A stretch of 64,000 bases of DNA, from the NCBI GenBank assembly GCA_023145835.1, contig JAGLDH010000122.1, positions 1-64,000 on the forward strand, read 5' to 3'. The position numbers and the translations under genes are program-made. This DNA is from Methylococcales bacterium. GTDB lineage: Bacteria > Pseudomonadota > Gammaproteobacteria > Methylococcales > Methylomonadaceae. Below the pieces are notes generated by a model. That model searched no databases and had not been told where the DNA came from. It was given only the letters and a program-made list of their open reading frames with translations. Positions within the stretch are counted from its first letter, which is position 1. Each line of letters starts with the position of its first letter. This document shows, piece by piece, positions 55,592 to 64,000 of the stretch.

Positions 55592-56035
55592 ATGCCCTCT
55601 ACTAACTTTATTAATACTTTTTCCCGCTATTTATTTTCTGGCGGGACAGCTGTATCGGTACAATTTTCTACCTTAATTTTATTGGTTGAGTATGCGCCAC
55701 AAATTAACACAACAATATCTGCTGTTATTGCTTTTTCTATAGGCTGTATTGTAAATTACAATATCCAATATCATTGGACATTTAAGGTCACAGGCTCACA
55801 CAAACGTTTTTTTACTCGCTATCTTAGCGTTACTTTTGTCACTTTAGGATTAAATACGTCGATTTTTTGGTACTTCCATGAATATGTGCATTTATCCTAT
55901 TTATTCTCTCAATTTTTTGCTTCAGGCATAGTATTTATGTTTAATTTTTTAATCAATAATTTTTTTACTTTTAAAATGCCTACCACTGAAAGTAGAATAA
56001 AAACAGAAATAGAAACGAAATCATTCCTTCTTTAA
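55592..56035 (+). CDS. GtrA-family membrane protein
   Basis: A 147-aa protein with four helices and the GtrA pattern: FSRYLFSGGTAVSVQFSTLILL, then FSIGCIVNYNIQYHWTFK, FFTRYLSVTFVTLGLNTSIFWYFHE and FNFLINNFFTFK. GtrA-type flippases move polyprenyl-phosphate-linked sugars across the inner membrane. The gene begins 2 bases after the UbiA-like gene, which is a common pairing and supports a functional link. The C terminus is charged and short. Confidence 0.88.
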   Translation: MPSTNFINTFSRYLFSGGTAVSVQFSTLILLVEYAPQINTTISAVIAFSIGCIVNYNIQYHWTFKVTGSHKRFFTRYLSVTFVTLGLNTSIFWYFHEYVHLSYLFSQFFASGIVFMFNFLINNFFTFKMPTTESRIKTEIETKSFLL

Positions 56036-56217
56036 TTTCCTATTAGGATTGTATTTCACCGTTTTTTTAAACACAATCCTCCCTCTTGAAAAAGCTAAAA
56101 ATTGCTAAAATAGTATTTTATTCATATAATACTTAGTTACCTTTTATTTATTGCCTCTTTAAAGAACAATAAATAAAAAAGGTATCCATACAATTTTAAT
56201 TTTTATAGGTTTTTATA

Positions 56218-56463
56218 ATGGCTCGAGTTACCGTTGAAGATTGTTTAGAAAATGTTGAAAATCGCTTTAAACTAGTCCTATTAGCTAGTCAAAGGGCGCG
56301 TCAACTTGCAAAAGGCGCTGAAGAATTTATTCCTCGAGATAACGATAAAGACACTGTTCTTGCTCTACGTGAAATAGCTGAAGGTCATGTAACTGAAGAC
56401 AACATCAATCTTCTACACAATACAGGTGAACTTACGGAAAGTAATATTTTTGATGTAAATTAA
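56218..56463 (+). CDS. rpoZ: RNA polymerase omega subunit
   Basis: Small RNA polymerase subunit that helps assemble beta' and forms part of the ppGpp site. The 81-aa product has [35 protein letters not shown] and the acidic [16 protein letters not shown], conserved in all gammaproteobacterial omegas (E. coli 91 aa). It is followed after 6 bases by spoT. The usual upstream gene gmk is missing; gtrA is upstream instead. Confidence 0.96.
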   Translation: MARVTVEDCLENVENRFKLVLLASQRARQLAKGAEEFIPRDNDKDTVLALREIAEGHVTEDNINLLHNTGELTESNIFDVN

Positions 56464-56469
56464 CAAAAA

Positions 56470-58644
56470 ATGTTAGAAATAGCTGCCTCCGATTATAATT
56501 TTGAAGTAGACACTTCTGAAGGAAGACTACTTAATAAATTATGCACAATAGTAGGTAGCTATTTAGAAACAAAACAAATAAATAGTATTGTTCATGCCTA
56601 CCGGTATGGCGCAGAGGCTCATTCTGGGCAATTCCGAAAAAGTGGCGAACCTTATATATGCCACCCTCTTTCTGTAGCCATTACCCTTGCAGAAATGCAC
56701 TTGGACAGTAATTGTATCATTGCCGCAATACTACATGATGTTATAGAAGATACAGAAACTGACAAGGAAGGACTCGCTAAAACATTCAATATAGAAGTAG
56801 CTGAGTTAGTTGATGGCGTCACAAAACTAACAAAACTAGATAATAAATCACGCGCCGAAGCTCAAGCAGAAAACGTTAGAAAAATGCTTTTGGCCATGTC
56901 AAAGGATCTTCGCGTTGTCATTGTAAAACTGGCTGACCGCCTTCATAACATGCAAACACTCGGCGCAATGCCGATTGAAAAAAAACGTAGAATAGCCAAA
57001 GAAACACAAGAAATATATGTTCCTCTAGCTAATCGATTAAGTATGAATAACATACGCCACCAGTTAGAAGCACTTTGCTTAAAGGCACTCTATCCCCATC
57101 GTTATCTAGTTATCAATAATGCCGTCAAAAAATCACGTGGCAACCGACGTGAAATTATTGATACAATCGAAAAATCAATAAAAAACAGATTAACCCAAGC
57201 AGGACTTATTTTTGATGTCGAAGGTAGAGAAAAAAATATAGCGAGCATATATAACAAAATGAAACGTCAAAAAATTTCATTTTCTAACGTCTTTGATGTC
57301 TATGCTTTCCGTATATACTGCGACCAAGTAGATGACTGCTATCGTATATTAGGTCATACCCACAATTTGTTCAAACCTATTCCAGGTAAGTTTAAAGATT
57401 ACATTGCACTACCAAAATCTAATGGATACCAGTCCTTACATACTATTTTAATTAGCCCCTATGGCGTTCCAATTGAAATCCAAATTCGCACCCATGAGAT
57501 GCACCGACTTGCAGAATCAGGCATTGCTGCTCACTGGCTATATAAATCCGGCGAGCAATCCGGTAATAACGCACAAACCATAGCAAATGAATGGCTTAGA
57601 GAATTGCTTGAAATCCAAAAAACAGCGGGTGATTCATTAGAGTTTATTGACAACTTAAAAATCGATCTATTTCCACAAGAAGTTTTTGTTTTCACACCAC
57701 AAGGAACAATTATTAAACTCCCCAGGGGAGCAACAATTGTTGATTTTGCCTATGCTGTTCATACAGATATTGGCAACAGCTGCGTTTCAGCCAGAATTGA
57801 CAATAAACTTATTTCACTTCAATCTCAGCTTGAAAATGGAATGACTATAGAGGTTATTACCGCTCCTTGGGCAAGACCCAATCCACTTTGGCTTAATTAC
57901 GTTATTACAGCTAAAGCACGGAGCAGCATAAGAACTTATTTAAAACACTTTAAACAACAAGAGGCTATCAATCTCGGCCAGCGTTTATTAGAAAAAGAAT
58001 TACAAGATCTAAATATAGAACTACACAATATTGATGAGTCTAAAATCGAGCAGCTTTTAGCTCTCATGGAAATAGAAACGATGAGCGAGCTCCTTGAAGA
58101 AATTGGCTTAGGTAACAAAATGCCTATATTGATTGCAAAAAGACTTTCTCAAGAAAATATTACTGCCGCTGTAAAACTAGAAGACACAAATATCAACAAC
58201 AGCCCTTTAATTATTAAAGGGACTGAGGGTATGGTTATCACACTGGCAAAGTGCTGCAAACCCATTCCCGGCGATCCAATTATAGGTTATTATAATCCTG
58301 GCAAAGGCATTGTTATTCATCACTACAAATGCCATAACAGCAAAGATTTCAGAAAAAAACAAACCAGTTGGATTGATGTCGAATGGTGTCATGAAATTTC
58401 GGGTGATTTTTCAACTGACCTTAAAATAGAGTTATTAAATCAACGGGGCACACTAGCAACAATTGCGTCAACAATTTCTCTCATGGATTCTAACATTGAA
58501 GCAGTCTCTATTACTGAGCAAGATGAGTCAGTTTGCATTGATTTAGTGACCTTAACGATAAAAGACAGAATTCATTTAGCAAAAGTAATACGTAAATTAA
58601 AAAATTTGAATATTATTTTGAAAATTACACGAGTAAGAGCTTAA
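56470..58644 (+). CDS. spoT: Bifunctional (p)ppGpp synthetase/hydrolase SpoT
   Basis: Makes and destroys the alarmone ppGpp. The 724-aa product has an HD hydrolase domain with an intact HDVIEDT, the [12 protein letters not shown] helix and a synthetase domain with [33 protein letters not shown]. In that domain the RelA-specific ExDD is absent and FKD is present, as in SpoT/Rel. A TGS domain ([27 protein letters not shown]) and a C-terminal ACT domain follow. The length is close to E. coli SpoT (702 aa). Begins 6 bases after rpoZ. Confidence 0.95.
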   Translation: MLEIAASDYNFEVDTSEGRLLNKLCTIVGSYLETKQINSIVHAYRYGAEAHSGQFRKSGEPYICHPLSVAITLAEMHLDSNCIIAAILHDVIEDTETDKEGLAKTFNIEVAELVDGVTKLTKLDNKSRAEAQAENVRKMLLAMSKDLRVVIVKLADRLHNMQTLGAMPIEKKRRIAKETQEIYVPLANRLSMNNIRHQLEALCLKALYPHRYLVINNAVKKSRGNRREIIDTIEKSIKNRLTQAGLIFDVEGREKNIASIYNKMKRQKISFSNVFDVYAFRIYCDQVDDCYRILGHTHNLFKPIPGKFKDYIALPKSNGYQSLHTILISPYGVPIEIQIRTHEMHRLAESGIAAHWLYKSGEQSGNNAQTIANEWLRELLEIQKTAGDSLEFIDNLKIDLFPQEVFVFTPQGTIIKLPRGATIVDFAYAVHTDIGNSCVSARIDNKLISLQSQLENGMTIEVITAPWARPNPLWLNYVITAKARSSIRTYLKHFKQQEAINLGQRLLEKELQDLNIELHNIDESKIEQLLALMEIETMSELLEEIGLGNKMPILIAKRLSQENITAAVKLEDTNINNSPLIIKGTEGMVITLAKCCKPIPGDPIIGYYNPGKGIVIHHYKCHNSKDFRKKQTSWIDVEWCHEISGDFSTDLKIELLNQRGTLATIASTISLMDSNIEAVSITEQDESVCIDLVTLTIKDRIHLAKVIRKLKNLNIILKITRVRA

Positions 58645-58705
58645 AATAATTAAGTTTTCGCCCAAACTTGATATTATAACCCTCATAAATTGCACGACAA
58701 TCATA

Positions 58706-59104
58706 ATGACAAAATCTATCATTCAAACAAGTAAAGCGCCTCAAGCAATAGGTACATATTCTCAAGCTGTTAAAATCAATGATACTGTTTACCTTTCAGG
58801 ACAAATACCCCTTATTCCTGAAACAATGGAAATTATTGAAGGTGATATAGCCGTTCAAATCAAACAAGTTTTTGATAACCTTAAAGCCGTAGCTGAAGCT
58901 GCTGGGGGAAATTTTGTTAATATAGTAAAATTAAATGTTTTTTTAACTGACCTTTCTCACTTTCCTATTGTTAATGAAATTATGGGACAATACTTTGAAC
59001 AACCTTATCCAGCCCGTGCTGCTATCGGAGTTGCCTCACTACCCAAAGGTGCTACCGTAGAAATGGATGCCATTATGGTTATTGAAGAAGAATACCCAAT
59101 CTAA
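58706..59104 (+). CDS. ridA: RidA family reactive-intermediate deaminase
   Basis: Hydrolyses reactive enamine/imine intermediates made by PLP enzymes such as threonine dehydratase. The 132-aa product has [49 protein letters not shown], and [21 protein letters not shown] with the catalytic Arg. The position after spoT, 61 bases later and 24 bases before recG, is the normal one in gammaproteobacteria (yjgF/tdcF family). Confidence 0.95.
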   Translation: MTKSIIQTSKAPQAIGTYSQAVKINDTVYLSGQIPLIPETMEIIEGDIAVQIKQVFDNLKAVAEAAGGNFVNIVKLNVFLTDLSHFPIVNEIMGQYFEQPYPARAAIGVASLPKGATVEMDAIMVIEEEYPI

Positions 59105-59128
59105 GAAAACTATTACAGGCTTTAAAAT

Positions 59129-61207
59129 ATGGAAATACTGGCGCAACCAGTTACTTCATTATCAGGTATAGGACCTCAGTCTGTCATACGCCTTAATAAA
59201 CTTGGTATTTATACCATTCAAGATTTACTCTTCCACTTACCCCTCCGATACGAAGATCGTACAAAAATATATCCTATCAATACCTTAGCATCCGGCATGA
59301 CCGTATTGACAAGTGGAACAGTTGAATTTAGCAATGTACAAATGAAAGGTCGACGTAGTTTACTATGCAGAATTAGTGACCATACGGGCTTTCTTACGTT
59401 AAAATTCTTTCATTTTAGTGCCAAACAACAATCCAATCTTAGCCCAGGCACTTTAATTAGTTGCTTTGGAGAGGTACGTCATGGCTACCAAGGGTTAGAA
59501 ATAGTCCATCCTGAATATAAAATAATTTCCTCTACAGATAGCATAACAGAAACCCGCTTAACACCTATTTACCCATTAACAGAAGGACTACGCCAATCCA
59601 CACTCAGAAAAGCTATCACTCAATCTATCTTATTATGCCTAAAAGATAACCAACATCTTACTGACTGGTTACCTCAACCTATTTTAGATAAATTTAACTT
59701 CCCTTCTTTAAACAATGCCCTGTTATCTATTCACGCACCTGAAGAACATATTTCTGCTGAACATCTCCAGCAAGGCAACCTACCCTCATTAAAACGATTA
59801 GCTTTTGAAGAATTACTTGCTCACCACCTTACTTTACTCAAAAATAAAAAGACTGTTAAAAAGTGGCAAGCACCTATTTTTAAAGCAAACCAATCAATAA
59901 CGAGTAAGTTCACCTCTACCCTCCCTTTCTTGCTCACTTCTGCACAAAAAAGAGTAATAGATGAAATAATAACTGATTGCACATCAAATCACCCAATGCT
60001 AAGACTTGTTCAAGGAGACGTAGGTTCTGGAAAAACAGTTGTGGCGGCTTATGCTGCTTTGCTTTCAATTTCAACAGATTACCAAGTAGCCATCATGGCT
60101 CCAACTGAATTATTGGCTGAGCAACATTTACGAAATTTTAGGCAGTGGTTTGAAAATAATGAAATAAATATTGTTTATTTAACAGGCCAACTTAAAGGTA
60201 AAGCAAGAAAGGAAACAGTAGAATCCATAAATAATGGATTAGCAAATATCATCATAGGCACTCATGCCCTATTTCAGGACAGCGTGACTTTTAAAAAGCT
60301 AGGACTGATTATTATTGATGAACAACATCGATTTGGTGTACACCAACGTCTTGCATTAAGAGAAAAAGGACAACTCGATAATTACCGCCCCCATCAACTA
60401 ATAATGACAGCGACCCCTATTCCACGGACATTAGCTATGTTGCAATATTCCGATTTAGATATTTCAATTATTGACGAATTACCTCCAGGAAGGAAACCTG
60501 TAACCACCAGCGTCATTCCATCTAATCGGCGCGAAGAAGTTATTTCAAAAATAAATCAATGGACTAAAAAAAATCACCAAACTTATTGGGTTTGTACTCT
60601 AATAGAAGAATCTGATGTGCTGCAATGCGAGGCGGCAGAGAAAACTTTTGAACATTTAACGCATAGCTTACCCAATGTAAGAACAGCCTTAGTTCATGGT
60701 CGAATGAAATCTTTAGAAAAAGAGGTTGTTATGCAAGGTTTTAAAAATCATGAATATGACTTACTCGTTGCAACAACTGTCATTGAAGTTGGAGTTGATG
60801 TCCCAAATGCCAGTTTAATGATTATTGAAAATGCTGAACGTCTTGGGTTATCACAACTTCACCAATTACGAGGGAGAGTAGGAAGAGGCGATCAAGAAAG
60901 CTATTGCTTACTAATGTATCAACACCCTTTATCTAACACAGGAAGACAACGTTTAGGTATATTACGAGAAAGCAATGATGGCTTCATCATTGCAGAAAAA
61001 GATTTAGAATTGCGAGGACCAGGTGATGTTATGGGGACTCGACAAACAGGACTCATGCAATTAAAAATTGCTAATCTTAACCGAGATACTGATTTACTAG
61101 ATCATATACAAGATTCAGCAGAGGTGATCTGTTCACAATATCCTAATATAATTCAGCCCATCATTGACCGTTGGTTAGGTCATACGACTCATTATTCAGA
61201 AGTGTAA
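59129..61207 (+). CDS. recG: ATP-dependent DNA helicase RecG
   Basis: Branch-migration helicase acting on stalled forks and R-loops. The 692-aa length equals E. coli RecG (693). The wedge domain covers about residues 1-160 (VTSLSGIGPQSVIRLNKLGIYTIQDLLFHLP). Motif I is QGDVGSGKT, motif II DEQH (IIIDEQHRFGVHQR), motif III TATPIPRTLA, and motif VI QLRGRVGRGDQESYC, with the characteristic TRP motif region at the end (GPGDVMGTRQTG). Fourth gene in rpoZ-spoT-ridA-recG. Confidence 0.97.
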   Translation: MEILAQPVTSLSGIGPQSVIRLNKLGIYTIQDLLFHLPLRYEDRTKIYPINTLASGMTVLTSGTVEFSNVQMKGRRSLLCRISDHTGFLTLKFFHFSAKQQSNLSPGTLISCFGEVRHGYQGLEIVHPEYKIISSTDSITETRLTPIYPLTEGLRQSTLRKAITQSILLCLKDNQHLTDWLPQPILDKFNFPSLNNALLSIHAPEEHISAEHLQQGNLPSLKRLAFEELLAHHLTLLKNKKTVKKWQAPIFKANQSITSKFTSTLPFLLTSAQKRVIDEIITDCTSNHPMLRLVQGDVGSGKTVVAAYAALLSISTDYQVAIMAPTELLAEQHLRNFRQWFENNEINIVYLTGQLKGKARKETVESINNGLANIIIGTHALFQDSVTFKKLGLIIIDEQHRFGVHQRLALREKGQLDNYRPHQLIMTATPIPRTLAMLQYSDLDISIIDELPPGRKPVTTSVIPSNRREEVISKINQWTKKNHQTYWVCTLIEESDVLQCEAAEKTFEHLTHSLPNVRTALVHGRMKSLEKEVVMQGFKNHEYDLLVATTVIEVGVDVPNASLMIIENAERLGLSQLHQLRGRVGRGDQESYCLLMYQHPLSNTGRQRLGILRESNDGFIIAEKDLELRGPGDVMGTRQTGLMQLKIANLNRDTDLLDHIQDSAEVICSQYPNIIQPIIDRWLGHTTHYSEV

Positions 61208-61316
61208 ACAAAAAAATCCGGTTAATTATATCTCAACAACCTCTCTCAATAAAACACAAATAACGGATATAAATACAATATTAATAATTATAAAAACGAT
61301 GCTGACGGAGTACTAA

Positions 61317-61886
61317 GTGCATAAAAACAGTTTCTTATTCACCCAAGATCCTCAATGGAAAAAATCACGTCCAAGGATAAAGCAAGCACTTCCTAAAAAT
61401 GTAAGTTCATGGATTTACGAAAAAGGCTCTATTACCAAGCGTTTACGAAGTATTTATGGCCAATCTGTTACTGTAGAAATTTTATTTCACCGCTGGAAAC
61501 CCGCTTATTTAAGTGAATGTAACTTACTAAAACTACCACATCAACAATTTAACCTAATTCGAGAAGTGTTATTACATGCAGATGGAAAACCGTTGATTCT
61601 TGCCAGAACCATTCTCCCTAAACAGACAATAAAAGTTGCTAAACGTAATTTATCACATCTAGGCACCCGCCCCTTAGGAGAGGTTATCTTTTCTTATCCT
61701 AAATTAGAACGCTTAGAACTAAATTTCTGTAGTATTCCTCCTCACCTATGGACAAGCTCTCTTGCAAATAAAATAAATTCTACTCAACAAGTATGGGGCA
61801 GGAGAACCGTTTACGCAATTCAAGGACAAAAATTGCTAGTAAGTGAATTCTTCATGACAGGAGCACTTGAATTATTCACTCAATAA
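61317..61886 (+). CDS. ubiC: Chorismate--pyruvate lyase UbiC
   Basis: First committed step to ubiquinone: chorismate to 4-hydroxybenzoate plus pyruvate. The 189-aa product starts at GTG 61317 with GGAG seven bases ahead. Conserved parts are WIYEKGSITKRLRSIYGQSVTVEIL (with the EKGSLT-type motif), RTILPKQTI, RPLGEVIFSYPKLERL and GRRTVYAIQGQKLLVSEFFM. Length compares with 165 aa for E. coli. 109 bases after recG. No ubiA gene follows here, so the second step lies elsewhere. Confidence 0.93.
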   Translation: MHKNSFLFTQDPQWKKSRPRIKQALPKNVSSWIYEKGSITKRLRSIYGQSVTVEILFHRWKPAYLSECNLLKLPHQQFNLIREVLLHADGKPLILARTILPKQTIKVAKRNLSHLGTRPLGEVIFSYPKLERLELNFCSIPPHLWTSSLANKINSTQQVWGRRTVYAIQGQKLLVSEFFMTGALELFTQ

Positions 61887-61971
61887 CAATAAAATTAAAA
61901 CATTTTATCTAATTGTGCTATTTTCAATAGAGAGATACACACAAACCAATGAATTAAATAAAAAAACCATA

Positions 61972-62457
61972 ATGATTATGAAAAAAATAACATTTATTCA
62001 ACTAAGCGTGCTCTTTTCTTCTTTTAACTCTAACATTGCAATCGCTGCAGATAATACCACAGATGCCTCATTTTCTGGATGGCCTCTATTGCTGCTTATT
62101 GCTCTTCTCATTATCTTTCGAAAAAAAATATTTTCAGGAGAAAATATAAACGATCTAAAAGAAAATAGTGTAAGTACTGTAGTTACAAAACCAGAAAAAA
62201 AATCTTCATCAAAAAAAACAGCTTCACCTGAAAAAAAACCAAGCACTAATAAGGCAAAAACAAAAGCCAGCTCTTCCTTAAAAGATATAAGTGATGATAA
62301 TCAATGTCAAGCAAGCACGGCAAAAGGCACTAGATGCAAAAGGACAACAACACTAGAAAAAACAACTACAATTATCAATAACAAATCATACAAACTGACG
62401 GTCTGCAGTCAGCATAACAACAAAAATATTAAGCCATTCTCTGACCTAATCAAATAA
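61972..62457 (+). CDS. Membrane protein with a C-terminal Cys/His motif (DUF5763-like)
   Basis: A 161-aa protein from ATG 61972 (or 61978). It has a signal peptide (MIMKKITFIQLSVLFSS ... IAIA), a transmembrane helix (FSGWPLLLLIALLIIF, about residues 39-54), a long Lys/Ser/Thr-rich disordered linker (about 75-115) and a compact C-terminal domain. That domain carries CQASTAKGTRCKRTTT and CSQHNN, the C-x9-C ... C-x2-H pattern of small DUF5763-like modules, probably zinc binding. Membrane orientation would put the Lys-rich arm and domain in the cytoplasm if the first helix is cut. The ORF can be opened back to 61867, overlapping ubiC, but without a ribosome site. Confidence 0.65.
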   Translation: MIMKKITFIQLSVLFSSFNSNIAIAADNTTDASFSGWPLLLLIALLIIFRKKIFSGENINDLKENSVSTVVTKPEKKSSSKKTASPEKKPSTNKAKTKASSSLKDISDDNQCQASTAKGTRCKRTTTLEKTTTIINNKSYKLTVCSQHNNKNIKPFSDLIK

Positions 62458-62550
62458 TTCAGACTTTTATTACAACTTTATGATTCAACCAACTTTAAAG
62501 CTTCTTTTTAGAAACCACTTAAGCTATAACTTATAATAATTTTTCAGGCA

Positions 62551-62585
62551 CAAAAAAAGCCCGTAAGCTATTAAAATTACGGGCT
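62551..62585 (-). terminator. Intrinsic terminator of the secG-tRNA-Leu transcript
   Basis: A 9-bp perfect stem (AGCCCGTAA with TTACGGGCT, 62558-62566 with 62577-62585) and a 10-base loop; on the minus strand it is followed immediately by seven T. The classic structure, 35 bases downstream of tRNA-Leu, ends the leftward transcript, and faces the end of the gene at 61972. Confidence 0.85.
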
Positions 62586-62619
62586 AAATCTTTATTTAAC
62601 TATTGTACGTGCATTTAGA

Positions 62620-62704
62620 TGGTGCCGATGGCCGGACTTGAACCGGCACAGCTTACGCCACTACCCCCTCAAGATAGCGTGTCTACCAATTCCACCACAT
62701 CGGC
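62620..62704 (-). tRNA. tRNA-Leu (GAG)
   Basis: An 85-nt class II tRNA on the minus strand. Acceptor GCCGATG pairs with CATCGGC; the anticodon stem CTATC/GGTAG frames the loop TTGAGGG with anticodon GAG; it has a long variable arm and the T loop GTTCAAGTC, with A as discriminator and an encoded CCA. It lies 17 bases after secG, which is the usual secG-tRNA-Leu order in E. coli and many relatives. Confidence 0.95.
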
Positions 62705-62721
62705 AATATCAAACTAAACAA

Positions 62722-63324
62722 TCATTTATTATTTTTTGGTGTATCAAGTTTATCAGAAGCTATTTTCGCTGCATCATCAATAACTTCTTTGGCTTTATTT
62801 TGCACACTATCAGAAACTGTATCTAGTTTTTCTGAAGCTGTATCTACCGCACCACCTGATATGTCCTCTACTTTATTTTGAATACCATCAGAAACTGTAT
62901 CTATTTTATCAGAAACTGAATCTCCAGCATTATTAGATATTTCCTCAGGTACAACTAAAGTTTCTGGAACATCTTCTTTATTAAGAGGAATTGCTTTTAT
63001 TGGAGCAATACCTTCTGCACCATCTATTAAAGGAAGATCAGTAAATACTTCCTCTTCAACTTCAGGTCTATCCATTAAATCTATCGGCCCATCATTATGA
63101 CCACTTAATATAGCCAGACCTAAACTTGTAGAAAAAAACAAAGCAGCTAATATTGCAGTCGTTCTTGACAAGAAAGATGAAGCACCTTGCGCTCCAAAAA
63201 CAGAACCTGAAGAGGCACTACCAAACGCAGCACCTGCATCAGCACCTTTACCTTGTTGCAAAAGAACTAGGCCAACGACACCTAAGCCCAGCAACACATG
63301 AACAACTATAATTACTTGATACAT
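62722..63324 (-). CDS. secG: Protein-translocase subunit SecG with long C-terminal tail
   Basis: Part of the SecYEG translocon in the inner membrane. The first 75 residues are normal SecG: two helices (3-20 and about 52-72) with LLQQGKGADAGAAFGSASSGSVFGAQGASSFLSR between. The protein is 200 aa, nearly twice E. coli SecG (110). The extra 120 residues are acidic and hydrophilic, with a repeat near 136-160 and 165-185 (DKIDTVSDGIQNKVEDI against EKLDTVSDSVQNKAKEV). The tail probably lies on the periplasmic or cytoplasmic side as a disordered or helical extension. 12 bases after tpiA. Confidence 0.95.
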   Translation of the reverse strand: MYQVIIVVHVLLGLGVVGLVLLQQGKGADAGAAFGSASSGSVFGAQGASSFLSRTTAILAALFFSTSLGLAILSGHNDGPIDLMDRPEVEEEVFTDLPLIDGAEGIAPIKAIPLNKEDVPETLVVPEEISNNAGDSVSDKIDTVSDGIQNKVEDISGGAVDTASEKLDTVSDSVQNKAKEVIDDAAKIASDKLDTPKNNK

Positions 63325-63336
63325 ATCTTTTCTAAG

Positions 63337-64000
63337 TTAAATCGATTGATAAATCGTTAAAAATGACGCAGCATCCAATGATGCCCCACCAATTAATCCG
63401 CCATCTATATCAGGCATAGCAAAAATTGCTTTAGCATTATCTGGTTTTACACTACCACCATATAAAATTTGGATTTTATCCGCTACCACCTGGCTTTTAG
63501 CCGCTATTTGCTGACGAATATATTGATGAACTTCTTGAGCCTGATCATCAGTTGCTGTTTTCCCAGTTCCTATTGCCCATACCGGTTCATAAGCAATAAC
63601 TGAATTAGCAAGTGCATCAATTCCTGCCATATCAATTACAGCATTCAGCTGCCTATCAATAACAGAAAAAGTTGTATCACTTTCTCGCTCTTCTAAAGTT
63701 TCACCTATACATAAGACAGGAATAACACTCTCTTTTTGTGCCTGACAAAAACGTGTAGCAACTGATTCATCGGTATCACCATAATAAGAACGTCTTTCCG
63801 AATGCCCAACTAAAGCATAGGTACAACCACATTCTTTAAGCATTGCAGCAGAAATCTCACCCGTATATGCACCTGACTCTTGATCAGCTACATTTTGTCC
63901 ACCTAAGGCCAAAGGAGTATTTTTTGTTGCGCCCTGTACATCAGATAAATAAACATAAGGAACACAGACCGCTATTCCTTTATCTCCGTCTTTTAAGCCC
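63337..64000 (-). CDS. tpiA: Triosephosphate isomerase, 5' end outside the window
   Basis: Interconverts dihydroxyacetone phosphate and glyceraldehyde 3-phosphate. The frame is open to the window edge, where it reads GLKDGDKGIAVCVPYVYLSD, so the N-terminal 30 or so residues are missing. Present are GQNVADQESGAYTGEISAAML, the catalytic His in ALVGHSERR, the catalytic Glu in VIAYEPVWAIGTGK and YGGSVKPDNAKA, GGLIGGASLD. Followed by secG after 12 bases, as in many gammaproteobacteria. Confidence 0.96.
   Translation of the reverse strand, partial: GLKDGDKGIAVCVPYVYLSDVQGATKNTPLALGGQNVADQESGAYTGEISAAMLKECGCTYALVGHSERRSYYGDTDESVATRFCQAQKESVIPVLCIGETLEERESDTTFSVIDRQLNAVIDMAGIDALANSVIAYEPVWAIGTGKTATDDQAQEVHQYIRQQIAAKSQVVADKIQILYGGSVKPDNAKAIFAMPDIDGGLIGGASLDAASFLTIYQSI

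Noticed and set aside
61867-61971. Longer version of the 61972 gene from an ATG within the end of ubiC.
   Set aside because: It adds 35 residues that overlap ubiC and precede the clear signal peptide; the later ATGs at 61972/61978 are more plausible.

Overview
The window is AT-rich chromosomal DNA from a gammaproteobacterium. Supporting genes are hslVU, ubiE-ubiJ-ubiB, ubiC, rpoZ-spoT, recG, slyX, secG-tpiA, fabI and several small families typical of the class (TIGR02647, DUF3301, DUF2956, DUF6164). A cNOR-type nitric oxide reductase, a vanadium haloperoxidase and a PhoX phosphatase fit a marine or aquatic, facultatively microaerobic bacterium. The order and species cannot be fixed from the sequence. 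Nothing looks like a prophage, CRISPR array or intact insertion sequence.

Layout. 0.1-7.4 kb: a leftward exopolysaccharide locus resembling a split Pel system (PelA-like deacetylase, TPR/beta-barrel protein, Tat-exported glycoside hydrolase-like protein), preceded by a tiny membrane protein. 7.5-9 kb: small conserved housekeeping hypotheticals. 9.1-15.8 kb: a copper-handling island with a CopA-type Cu(I) ATPase, a SafE/DsbD-like membrane protein, an EcsC protein, a His-rich membrane protein, a stand-alone metal-binding knuckle protein, and three proteins sharing a degenerate HMA-like domain. 15.8-22.3 kb: slyX, tRNA-Phe, hslVU and ubiquinone genes. 22.4-24.2 kb: a vanadium haloperoxidase. 24.2-25.1 kb: a gene-poor stretch with a 162-bp palindromic element and a possible coding remnant. 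25.1-27.6 kb: a small membrane protein with norC and norB. 27.7-30.9 kb: an overlapping three-gene von Willebrand A operon on the other strand. 30.9-35.4 kb: a thioredoxin-like protein, a PhoX-family protein and a diheme protein. 35.6-39.3 kb: exported glutaminase, a decayed Crp/Fnr regulator, two small proteins, a second palindromic element and about 0.9 kb of empty DNA. 39.3-45.1 kb: cold-shock and RRM proteins, a Fic-like/zeta-kinase fusion, carbonic anhydrase, nitroreductase, DUF1289, SemiSWEET and fabI. 45.2-51.2 kb: a complete oligopeptide-type ABC importer. 51.3-64 kb: pgk, a small Arg-rich protein, a membrane glycosyltransferase / UbiA / GtrA group, rpoZ-spoT-ridA-recG, ubiC, a Cys-motif membrane protein, tRNA-Leu, secG and the 3' part of tpiA.

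How it fits together. The copper island handles Cu(I) export and cytoplasmic trafficking, which would serve copper- and haem-containing respiratory enzymes. The nor operon removes nitric oxide but has no norQ/norD beside it. The most distinctive items are the vWA trio, the copper island with its repeated degenerate HMA module, the Fic-like/zeta fusion, the split Pel-like locus, the pair of palindromic elements sharing a core, and the broken Crp/Fnr gene. Family names come from recognised motifs; no database search was possible.
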